A stretch of DNA of 64,000 nt from Hymenobacter sp. BRD128 (GTDB lineage Bacteria; Bacteroidota; Bacteroidia; Cytophagales; Hymenobacteraceae), in assembly GCF_013256625.1 (NCBI RefSeq), contig NZ_CP053908.1:2480001-2544000 (forward strand), read 5' to 3'. The notes beneath the pieces were generated by a model, which was not told the origin of the DNA, ran no database searches, and saw only the letters and a list, made by a program, of their open reading frames with translations. Shown here one piece after another: positions 9,838 to 16,435 of the stretch; within the stretch, counting starts at the first letter, position 1; each line of letters opens with the position of its first letter. Position numbers and translations under genes: made by a program.

Positions 9838-9868
9838 TTGCGGGCAAAAGTAGGAACTTTTACCTTTG
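9838..9868 (+). promoter_or_regulatory. Bacteroidota-type promoter for the rightward arginine operon
   Basis: TACCTTTG at 9861-9868 matches the Bacteroidota -7 consensus TAnnTTTG, and TTG at 9838-9840 lies 20 bases upstream, the expected place for the -33 element. Transcription would start near 9873-9876, leaving about 320 bases of leader before the GNAT gene. Confidence 0.5.
9845..9852 (-). promoter_or_regulatory. Candidate -7 element for argB
   Basis: On the minus strand these bases read TACTTTTG, matching TAnnTTTG. Transcription would start near 9838 and give a leader of about 55 bases before the argB ATG. No good -33 TTG was seen at the right distance. The element is only eight bases from the opposing rightward -7 element, so the two promoters overlap and could share one regulator. 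Confidence 0.4.
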
Positions 9869-9878
9869 CGGCTCCATT

Positions 9879-10031
9879 ATGGCCCCTGGTTTGCTGGTTC
9901 ACTTGCTAGCCCACGGCTACTTTCCTACAATGACTTACTTGGCTCGCACCAATTCTCTGCTTTCCACCACGGCCCGCTTGGGCGTGGAAAGCGTGCGCCC
10001 CCTGGTTTGCGCATTGTTGCGACGACCCTAG
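9879..10031 (+). CDS. Possible 50-residue leader peptide of the arginine operon
   Basis: A short frame starts ATG-GCC-CCT about 11 bases after the -7 element, so it would be almost leaderless, and ends LLRRP-stop with two adjacent CGA arginine codons. CGA is otherwise rare in the neighbouring genes. A CCGG...CCGG stem follows at once, and a CTCGCC-GA-GGCGAG hairpin lies further on (10131-10144). This resembles, without proving, a peptide used to sense arginyl-tRNA ahead of arginine genes. The region could equally be plain untranslated leader; apart from this frame I see no gene in 9785-10192. Confidence 0.2.
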   Translation: MAPGLLVHLLAHGYFPTMTYLARTNSLLSTTARLGVESVRPLVCALLRRP

Positions 10032-10192
10032 CCGGCTTCAACTGCCGGGTGCTGGCTGCGGGCCAGCTTTGCTGAGCCACCTGTAAACGAGCCCAGCCGC
10101 TTACCGATAGATTTCGGGTTTTCTGCCGCACAACTCGCCGAGGCGAGAGCCGGTAAACTGCGTTTCTTTCCTAAGTCTTTCTTTTAAATTAA

Positions 10193-10780
10193 ATGACAAT
10201 ACGGGTTGCGACAGCAGCAGACACGCAGTACGCGGACCTGCTGTGTCAATGGTACATCGAATCGGCCAAGCAGCGGGGCACTGGCATCGCGAAGCGCGAC
10301 CCGGAGTACGTGAAAGCTAAAATGGTGCAGGGCAACGCGGTTATCGCGTTTGTCGAGGGCGAGCTAGCCGGCTTTTGCTACATCGAGACCTTCGAGAGCG
10401 GCAAGTTCGTGGCCAATTCGGGCTTAGTGGTGAATACCGAGCTGCGCAAGCACGGCCTGGGCCGCGCCATCAAGCGCGAGGTGTTCCGGCTTTCGCGCTC
10501 CAAGTATCCGGACGCCAAGATTTTCGGCATCACGACCAGCCTGGCCGTGATGAAAATCAACAGCGACCTGGGCTACAAGCCGGTCACGTTCTCGGAACTC
10601 ACCACCAGCGAAGACTTCTGGAAGGGCTGCAAGAGTTGCAAAAACTTCGGCATCCTGATGGAAAACGAGCGCAAAATGTGCTTGTGCACGGGCATGGTCT
10701 TCGATGACATCACGGCGCCACTACCCGCCTCGGAAAACGAGGCTGAAACCCCTTCTTCGACTCCTACTCTTTCGGAATAA
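10193..10780 (+). CDS. GNAT acyltransferase, candidate N-acylglutamate synthase
   Basis: 195 residues of the GNAT fold. The acyl-CoA pyrophosphate loop is visible as RKHGLGRA (residues 85-92). A C-terminal segment carries four cysteines in a C-x2-C (146, 149) and C-x-C (163, 165) pattern that could bind a metal. The stop and the argG start overlap (TAATG), and this is the first gene of the operon. No classical argA or argJ is present in the window. I infer that it performs the missing first step, acylation of glutamate from acetyl- or succinyl-CoA. A similar GNAT gene next to argG is, as I recall, usual in Bacteroidota. The Ser/Pro/Glu-rich last 20 residues look disordered. Confidence 0.75.
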   Translation: MTIRVATAADTQYADLLCQWYIESAKQRGTGIAKRDPEYVKAKMVQGNAVIAFVEGELAGFCYIETFESGKFVANSGLVVNTELRKHGLGRAIKREVFRLSRSKYPDAKIFGITTSLAVMKINSDLGYKPVTFSELTTSEDFWKGCKSCKNFGILMENERKMCLCTGMVFDDITAPLPASENEAETPSSTPTLSE

Positions 10781-11976
10781 TGAAAAAAAAGGCAATTGTA
10801 GCGTACAGCGGCGGGCTCGACACGTCGTATTGCGTAGTGAACCTCTCGCGTGAGCACGACCTGGAAGTGCACACGGTTATCGTGAACTCGGGCGGTTTTT
10901 CGGCCGAGGAGCTAGCCGCCATTGAGAAGCGCGCTTACGAGCTGGGCTCAGTAAAGCACGAAGTGATTGATATCACCCAGCGCTACTACCACGATTGCCT
11001 GCGCTACCTGCTGTTTGGCAACGTATTGAAGAATAACACCTACCCCCTCTCGGTGAGTGCCGAGCGCATGTTTCAGGCCCTAGCCATTGCCGAATATGCT
11101 AAGCGCGAAAATGCGCAATACATTGTGCACGGCAGCACCGGCGCCGGCAACGACCAGGTGCGCTTCGACGTGGCTTTTGCCGTTATTTCGCCCGATACCG
11201 AGATTATTACACCCATCCGCGACCAGAAACTATCGCGCCAGCAGGAAATTCAATACCTGCAAGACCAAGGCTTCGAAATGAGCTGGGAAAAAGCTAAATA
11301 CTCCATCAATCGGGGTATTTGGGGCACTAGCGTGGGCGGCGTCGAAACGCTGACCTCGCGCCAGGCCCTGCCCGAGAGCGCCTACCCCACTCAGCTTTCC
11401 AAAACGGAGCCTAGCCAGTTGGAAATCACCTTTGAAAAGGGTGAGCCGGTGGCCTTGAATGGCCAGCGCATGGATGCCGTGTCGCTCATCCAGCAGGTAA
11501 ATGAGCTAGCCGGCGCTTACGCCATTGGCCGCGATACGCACGTGGGCGATACTATTCTAGGCATTAAGGGCCGCGTGGGCTTCGAGGCGCCGGCGGCGCT
11601 GCTGCTCATCAAGGCGCACCACTTGCTGGAGAAGCACACGCTCTCGCGCTGGCAGCAGCTGCACAAGGAGCCGGTGGCCACCTGGTACGGCACGCTATTG
11701 CACGAGGCGCAGTACCTCGACCCCGCCATGCGCGACTTCGAGGCGTTCCTGGTGTCGTCGCAGGAGCGCGTGACGGGCACGGTGTTCGTAGAGCTGCGGC
11801 CTTATCACTTCGAACTGCTCGGCATTGAGTCGAAGTACGATATGATGCAATCAAAGGTGGCGACCTACGGCGAAGAAAATAACGCCTGGGATTCGCGCGA
11901 CGCGCGGGGCTTCATTAAGATTTTCGGGAATCAGCTGAAGATTCACGCTAGCCTGCAAGATGAGCAAGCAGATTAA
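10780..11976 (+). CDS. argG: Argininosuccinate synthase
   Basis: 398 residues, full length. It joins citrulline and aspartate with ATP to give argininosuccinate. The N-type ATP pyrophosphatase loop AYSGGLDTS is at residues 8-16, HGSTGAGNDQVRF at about 118-130, and ELRPYHFE near 340. It is translationally coupled at both ends: its ATG overlaps the GNAT stop by one base and its last 17 bases overlap argC. Confidence 0.97.
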   Translation: MKKKAIVAYSGGLDTSYCVVNLSREHDLEVHTVIVNSGGFSAEELAAIEKRAYELGSVKHEVIDITQRYYHDCLRYLLFGNVLKNNTYPLSVSAERMFQALAIAEYAKRENAQYIVHGSTGAGNDQVRFDVAFAVISPDTEIITPIRDQKLSRQQEIQYLQDQGFEMSWEKAKYSINRGIWGTSVGGVETLTSRQALPESAYPTQLSKTEPSQLEITFEKGEPVALNGQRMDAVSLIQQVNELAGAYAIGRDTHVGDTILGIKGRVGFEAPAALLLIKAHHLLEKHTLSRWQQLHKEPVATWYGTLLHEAQYLDPAMRDFEAFLVSSQERVTGTVFVELRPYHFELLGIESKYDMMQSKVATYGEENNAWDSRDARGFIKIFGNQLKIHASLQDEQAD

Positions 11977-12946
11977 GGTCGGTATCGTAGGTGGCGCGGG
12001 CTACACGGCAGGCGAGTTGGTGCGCTTGCTGCTACACCACCCGCAGGCCGAAATAGGCGCGGTTGTCAGCTCGACGCAGGCCGGGCAGCCGCTGCACTCG
12101 GTACACGAGGACTTGCTGGGTGACACCAACCTAACTTTTGCCAGCGAGCTAGCCGGCGACGAGGACGTAGTTTTTCTCTGCCTCGGCCACGGCAACTCGC
12201 GCAAGTGGCTGCTCGAAGCCAACCTGCCAGCCAGCACGAAAGTCATTGACCTGAGCAATGATTTTCGCTTGGCGGCCGACCGTGACGTAGCCAGCCGGCA
12301 TTTCGTGTACGGCCTGCCGGAAATGAACCGCGAGCAAATTCGCACCGCCGACAGCATTGCCAATCCGGGCTGCTTTGCCTCGGCCATTCAACTGGCGCTA
12401 TTGCCGCTGGCGGCCGCTGGGCAGCTGCATGATGCGGTGCACATTTCGGCCATTACGGGCAGCACCGGCGCGGGCCGGGGCCTCGTCGAAACAACGGGCT
12501 ATACCTGGCGCACCGGCAATATTTCGACCTATAAAACCTTCACCCATCAGCATTTAAGCGAGATTGGCGAAACGCTGATGGGCTTGCAGCCAAGCTTTGA
12601 TAAGCCGGTGCGGTTTATCCCCTACCGGGGCAATTTCACGCGGGGCATCTTCGCTTCGGTTTATACTACCTGCGAACTTTTAATACCAGAAGTACAAGAG
12701 TTGTACGCCGACTACTACCGCGATGCGCCCTTCACGATAGTTTCGGAAAAGGAAATTCACCTCAAGCAAGTGGTGAACACCAATAAATGCCTGCTGCACG
12801 TGTCTAAGCACGACGACCAGGTGCTCATCACGTCCGCGCTGGACAACCTGCTGAAAGGCGCGTCAGGGCAGGCTATTCAGAATATGAACCTGCTGTTTGG
12901 CTTAGAGGAAACGGCGGGGTTGAAAAGTAAGGCTTCGTTTTTTTAA
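11960..12946 (+). CDS. argC: N-acyl-gamma-glutamyl-phosphate reductase
   Basis: 328 residues. NADPH-dependent reduction of N-acylglutamyl phosphate to the semialdehyde, the third step of the pathway. It opens with a dinucleotide-binding GIVGGAGYTAGEL motif; the catalytic cysteine is C138 in the signature IANPGCFASA. HxxE-type residues follow near TFTHQHLSEI (about 195). It starts inside the last codons of argG. After its stop the operon is interrupted by an inverted repeat and a small unknown gene before argD. Confidence 0.96.
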   Translation: MSKQIKVGIVGGAGYTAGELVRLLLHHPQAEIGAVVSSTQAGQPLHSVHEDLLGDTNLTFASELAGDEDVVFLCLGHGNSRKWLLEANLPASTKVIDLSNDFRLAADRDVASRHFVYGLPEMNREQIRTADSIANPGCFASAIQLALLPLAAAGQLHDAVHISAITGSTGAGRGLVETTGYTWRTGNISTYKTFTHQHLSEIGETLMGLQPSFDKPVRFIPYRGNFTRGIFASVYTTCELLIPEVQELYADYYRDAPFTIVSEKEIHLKQVVNTNKCLLHVSKHDDQVLITSALDNLLKGASGQAIQNMNLLFGLEETAGLKSKASFF

Positions 12947-12969
12947 ATATAGAACGTCAGCAAAACGAA

Positions 12970-13003
12970 CGTCATGCTGAGCTTGTCGAAGAATCTTGGC
13001 AGG
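12970..13003 (+). repeat. Intergenic repeat, left copy framing the 140-aa gene
   Basis: This 34-base element begins CGTCATGCTGAGCTTGTCG and ends CTTGGCAGG. It matches the reverse complement of 13470-13503 at 26 of 34 positions. Its core recurs at 14.7 and 19.7 kb. Confidence 0.7.
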
Positions 13004-13033
13004 CTTGTAACTACTGACCCATAAGCTTCACCA

Positions 13034-13456
13034 ATGTCTGAGTACCCAAGTGTCAAAGACCCAAGCCTTGTAGGCACTTATCCGGCAGTCGTCGGAGCAG
13101 GTGGCGGCTACGTTTGGGATGATGTTTTAGAGTACCGAGTTTGGTGCCATCCACATGATGGAGCACCAGACACCGAAAATGGTGATGATTATTACTACGT
13201 TTTTGAGACATATGAAGAAGCGCAGGAGTTTTCACTCGAAAGCGCTGGCGCAGAAGAACCGCTAGCACTTATCCTTCAAGAAGAATATATTGAAGAACCT
13301 GAGCCTGGCGAATTCATCCATAAGAAGGAACAACGCTTAACTGAGTGGTCGCCAAAATTTTTGAGCCGACCACGAAGAAATGAGAATACTATTTCGGATT
13401 TCTTCGCTCCAAATGCACCGAGTAATCGGTTGGATATAATTAGAGGCTTGGCTTAG
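13034..13456 (+). CDS. Conserved hypothetical protein, 140 residues
   Basis: A small acidic, soluble protein with no signal peptide or membrane segment. It starts MSEYPSVKDPSLVGTYPAVV and is rich in Asp/Glu and Tyr in the middle (DDYYYVFETYEEAQEF). The C-terminal half contains RLTEWSPKFLSRPRR and NRLDIIRGLA. Similar proteins are, as I recall, widespread and often loosely labelled as acetyltransferase-related, but I see no acyl-CoA loop and assign no function. It lies between argC and argD in the same direction, framed by inverted copies of an intergenic repeat, which suggests an inserted cassette rather than an arginine gene. Confidence 0.75.
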   Translation: MSEYPSVKDPSLVGTYPAVVGAGGGYVWDDVLEYRVWCHPHDGAPDTENGDDYYYVFETYEEAQEFSLESAGAEEPLALILQEEYIEEPEPGEFIHKKEQRLTEWSPKFLSRPRRNENTISDFFAPNAPSNRLDIIRGLA

Positions 13457-13469
13457 CTATTTCAACGAA

Positions 13470-13503
13470 CCTGCTAAGATGCTTCACTGCGTTCAGCATG
13501 ACG
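13470..13503 (-). repeat. Intergenic repeat, right copy framing the 140-aa gene
   Basis: Inverted partner of 12970-13003. Read on the minus strand it begins CGTCATGCTGAACGCAGTGA and ends CTTAGCAGG. The middle differs from the left copy while both ends agree. Confidence 0.7.
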
Positions 13504-13533
13504 GTCTACTAAAAAGATAACCTTCTAAAAACA

Positions 13534-14697
13534 ATGAATCTCTTCGACGTTTATCCGCTCGTAAACATCACGCCGGTGCGGGCACTGGGCGCGACGCTTT
13601 GGGACGAGAACGGCCAGCAATACCTGGATTTTTACGGCGGCCACGCCGTGATTTCCATCGGCCACAGCCACCCGCACTACGTGCAGCGCGTGCAGGAGCA
13701 GGTGGCCAAAATCGGCTTCTACTCCAACTCGGTGAAAATCCCGATTCAGCAGGAGCTGGCCGCGAAGCTGGGCGAGTTGTCGGGCTACCCCGACTACACG
13801 CTGTTTCTGTGCAACTCGGGGGCCGAGGCCAATGAGAATGCGCTGAAACTGGCGTCGTTTCACACCGGCAAAAACCACGTTATTGCGTTCAAAGGTGCGT
13901 TTCACGGCCGCACCTCGGGCGCGGTAGCCGCCACCGACAACCCCAAAATCGTGGCGCCCTTCAACGCGGGCCACGGCGTAAGCTTCGTGCCCTACGACCT
14001 CGCGGCCGTGGAGCAGGTGATGCAAGCGCAGCTGGTGTGCGCCTGCATTATTGAGCCGATTCAGGGGGTAGGCGGCGTGGTGCTGCCAACCGATGCCTTT
14101 TTACAGGGGCTGGCGGCGCTGTGCGCGCAGCACGGCGTGGTGCTCATTGCCGACGAGGTGCAGAGTGGCTACGGCCGCAGCGGCGAGTTTTTTGCGCATC
14201 AGCACGCGGGCATTCGGCCGGGCATCATCACCACGGCCAAGGGCATGGGCAACGGCTTCCCGATTGGCGGCGTGCTGATTTCGCCGGAGTTTAAGGCGTC
14301 GTATGGCTTGCTGGGCACCACGTTCGGCGGCAACCACCTGGCTTGCGCGGCGGGCCTGGCGGTGCTCGAAGTATTGGAGCAGGAAAACCTCGTAGCACAC
14401 GCGGCCGAACTGGGTGCCTACATAATGCAGGAGCTGCGCACCCACAGCCAGGCCACGGTGGTGCGCGGACGCGGACTGATGATTGGCGTGAAGTACGACT
14501 TCCCCGTTAAGGAGATGCGCGACAAGCTGATGTTCGAGCACCACATCTTCGTGGGCAACGCCAGCGACCCGAACGTACTGCGCTTATTACCACCACTTAA
14601 CATCACGAAGGCCGAGGCTGACCTATTTTTGCAGGCGCTATTCGCGCTGGAACCGGCTAAATTTGCGGTCGATAACACGGTAGTCGAGCAGGACTAA
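13534..14697 (+). CDS. argD: N-acylornithine aminotransferase
   Basis: 387 residues, class III PLP aminotransferase. It converts N-acylglutamate semialdehyde to N-acylornithine using glutamate. Visible: the CNSGAEANENALK substrate/PLP region (about residue 90), LIADEVQSGYGRSG (about 205) with the PLP aspartate, and the Schiff-base lysine in TTAKGMGNGFPIGG (about 230). It follows argC, separated by the small repeat-framed gene, and precedes carA. Confidence 0.95.
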   Translation: MNLFDVYPLVNITPVRALGATLWDENGQQYLDFYGGHAVISIGHSHPHYVQRVQEQVAKIGFYSNSVKIPIQQELAAKLGELSGYPDYTLFLCNSGAEANENALKLASFHTGKNHVIAFKGAFHGRTSGAVAATDNPKIVAPFNAGHGVSFVPYDLAAVEQVMQAQLVCACIIEPIQGVGGVVLPTDAFLQGLAALCAQHGVVLIADEVQSGYGRSGEFFAHQHAGIRPGIITTAKGMGNGFPIGGVLISPEFKASYGLLGTTFGGNHLACAAGLAVLEVLEQENLVAHAAELGAYIMQELRTHSQATVVRGRGLMIGVKYDFPVKEMRDKLMFEHHIFVGNASDPNVLRLLPPLNITKAEADLFLQALFALEPAKFAVDNTVVEQD

Positions 14698-14714
14698 CCT
14701 TCGTAATCCATCAT

Positions 14715-14787
14715 GTTGAGCTTGCCAAACATCTTATCTCGCCAGAACAAGTCGTTCGAGCCGGATAAGGTATTTGGCAAGCTCAAC
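14715..14787. repeat. Inverted repeat between argD and carA
   Basis: The arms GTTGAGCTTGCCAAA (14715-14729) and TTTGGCAAGCTCAAC (14773-14787) are perfect 15-base complements with a 43-base spacer, itself containing CTTATC / GATAAG. It belongs to the same GAGCTTG family as the copies at 12.97 and 19.69 kb. Confidence 0.7.
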
Positions 14788-14864
14788 GTGTGCAAAAGGC
14801 TTTGTGAATCAATCAAGTAGCGACCAACGGAGCACCGCTCCATTTTACACATAACCCAACAAGC

Positions 14865-15953
14865 GTGGAAAATACGAAGCTGGTAAAACTGGTATTAGCC
14901 GACGGTACCGAAATTGAAGGCAAGTCGTTTGGGGCCTACACGGCATCGGCGGGCGAGGTCGTGTTCAGCACGGCCATGACGGGCTACCCCGAGAACCTGA
15001 CCGACCCCTCCTTCCGGGGCCAGATTCTGGTGCTGACCTACCCGATGGTGGGCAACTACGGCGTGCCGATGGAGCAGATTGAGCAGGATATTTCGAGCGC
15101 GCTCGAATCGAGCCGGGTGCACATTGCGGGCCTCGTAGTGTCGTATTATTCGGAAGAGTACAATCACTGGAACGCCTCGCAAAGCCTAAGCGAGTGGCTG
15201 GCCGCGCACGATATCCCCGGCATCTACGACGTAGATACGCGCTTCTTAACCAAGAAGCTGCGCGAAGAAGGCGCGATGCTCGGCAAAATCGTGACGCCTG
15301 ACCATGACATTCCGCTGCACGACCCCAACGAGGACAACCTCGTGGCCCAGGTGAGCGTGGACGGCGTGAAGCGCTACGGCAGCGGCAAGCACAAAATCGT
15401 GCTGGTCGATTGCGGCGTGAAAAACAACATCATCCGCTGCCTGCTGGAGCGCGACGTGGAGCTAACCCGCGTGCCCTGGGACTACGATTTCAACCAGCTC
15501 GACTACGACGGCCTGTTCCTGAGCAACGGTCCCGGCGACCCTACTACCTGCGAGAAAACCATCGGCCACCTGCGCACCGCGCTGGCCGGCGACAAGCCGA
15601 TTTTCGGCATCTGCCTGGGTATTCAGCTCATGGGCCTAGCCTGCGGCGGCAGCACCTACAAGCTGAAATACGGCCACCGCAGCCACAACCAGCCCGTGCG
15701 CCAGCTCGGCACCAACAAGTGCTACGTGACCTCGCAAAATCACGGTTTCGCGGTGGATATGAAGAACTTGCCCACCAACTGGGAAGGCTTGTTTGAGAAC
15801 CTGAACGACGGCACCTGCGAGGGTATCCGCCACAAAACCAAGCCGTTCTTCGCGGTGCAGTTTCACCCCGAAGCCGCCGGCGGGCCCGTGGATACCGAGT
15901 ATCTGTTTGACGACTTTTTGGCTTCGGTGGAGACGTATAAGGCGGCGCGCTAA
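14865..15953 (+). CDS. carA: Carbamoyl-phosphate synthase small (glutaminase) subunit
   Basis: 362 residues from a GTG start; the first residues ENTKLVKLVLADGTEIEG are family-typical. It hydrolyses glutamine and passes ammonia to CarB for carbamoyl phosphate synthesis. The class I amidotransferase triad is visible: the nucleophile Cys in FGICLGIQLMG (about residue 250) and His/Glu in QFHPEAAGG (about 335). The last bases of the gene fall inside a 58-base inverted repeat whose partner lies just before carB, so carA and carB are separated by a small inserted gene. Confidence 0.96.
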   Translation: MENTKLVKLVLADGTEIEGKSFGAYTASAGEVVFSTAMTGYPENLTDPSFRGQILVLTYPMVGNYGVPMEQIEQDISSALESSRVHIAGLVVSYYSEEYNHWNASQSLSEWLAAHDIPGIYDVDTRFLTKKLREEGAMLGKIVTPDHDIPLHDPNEDNLVAQVSVDGVKRYGSGKHKIVLVDCGVKNNIIRCLLERDVELTRVPWDYDFNQLDYDGLFLSNGPGDPTTCEKTIGHLRTALAGDKPIFGICLGIQLMGLACGGSTYKLKYGHRSHNQPVRQLGTNKCYVTSQNHGFAVDMKNLPTNWEGLFENLNDGTCEGIRHKTKPFFAVQFHPEAAGGPVDTEYLFDDFLASVETYKAAR

Positions 15954-16006
15954 CGTGTCGCCTCACCCCCCGGCCCCCTCTCTGAAAAGGAGAGGGGGAG
16001 CCTGAC
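15949..16006 (+). repeat. 58-base inverted repeat, left arm
   Basis: It pairs with 16327-16384 as an inverted repeat, 56 of 58 bases identical. It overlaps the carA stop codon. Each arm contains an internal hairpin (CCCCCTCTC ... GAGAGGGGG). The same core recurs around 21.95-22.05 kb. Confidence 0.85.
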
Positions 16007-16036
16007 AAAACTTAAAAAATAGAGTAGCCTCACCCT

Positions 16037-16285
16037 ATGCCTAGCATCGCATTGATAGAGCGACTACAGGACGTTGATTATAAGCAGTTGGAGCTTGTAA
16101 AATTATATAAGCAACTGTTTCACGTTGACTTAAAAGAAGCCGTGGAACACATTGATTTTATTACTATTAAAGACGGTTATGAAATTCCAGTAGCTGAAGC
16201 AGACATAGATACAGCTGCTCATTTTGTTTATCAAGCCCGCAAATTTGGGCTGAATTGCCGACTACGTTCTGGCTTTACGATGTAG
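16037..16285 (+). CDS. Small hypothetical protein with an L7/L12-like C-terminal-domain pattern
   Basis: 82 residues, more AT-rich than carA or carB. The segment ELVKLYKQLFHVDLKEAVEH resembles the helix of the ribosomal L7/L12 C-terminal domain (V-K-x-Y-K-x-x-T-x-x-x-L-K-E-A). Small proteins with this fold outside the ribosome are known; this one has no N-terminal dimerisation domain. The gene lies alone between 58-base inverted repeats separating carA from carB. Function unknown. Confidence 0.65.
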   Translation: MPSIALIERLQDVDYKQLELVKLYKQLFHVDLKEAVEHIDFITIKDGYEIPVAEADIDTAAHFVYQARKFGLNCRLRSGFTM

Positions 16286-16326
16286 GTCTATTTACAGCAA
16301 AATAATTACGAGCTTTTAGTCCAAAC

Positions 16327-16384
16327 GTCCGGCTCCCCCTCTCCTTTTCGGAGAGGGGGCCGGGGGGTGAGGCGACACGTTAGC
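16327..16384 (-). repeat. 58-base inverted repeat, right arm
   Basis: Inverted partner of 15949-16006, with two mismatches. It ends about 50 bases before the carB start. Confidence 0.85.
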
Positions 16385-16435
16385 ACATATTTTTCACACT
16401 CGCTTCCTTCTTATTTTGAAGGCTTTAAGCAACCA

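Noticed and set aside
9866..10075. A 69-codon open frame in the arginine leader, in a different frame from the 50-codon one
   Set aside because: It starts inside the -7 promoter element, has no family features and reads through stem-forming leader sequence.
16367..16435. A 23-codon upstream extension of carB
   Set aside because: It begins inside the inverted repeat, is not family-like, and the ATG at 16436 starts the conserved N-terminus.
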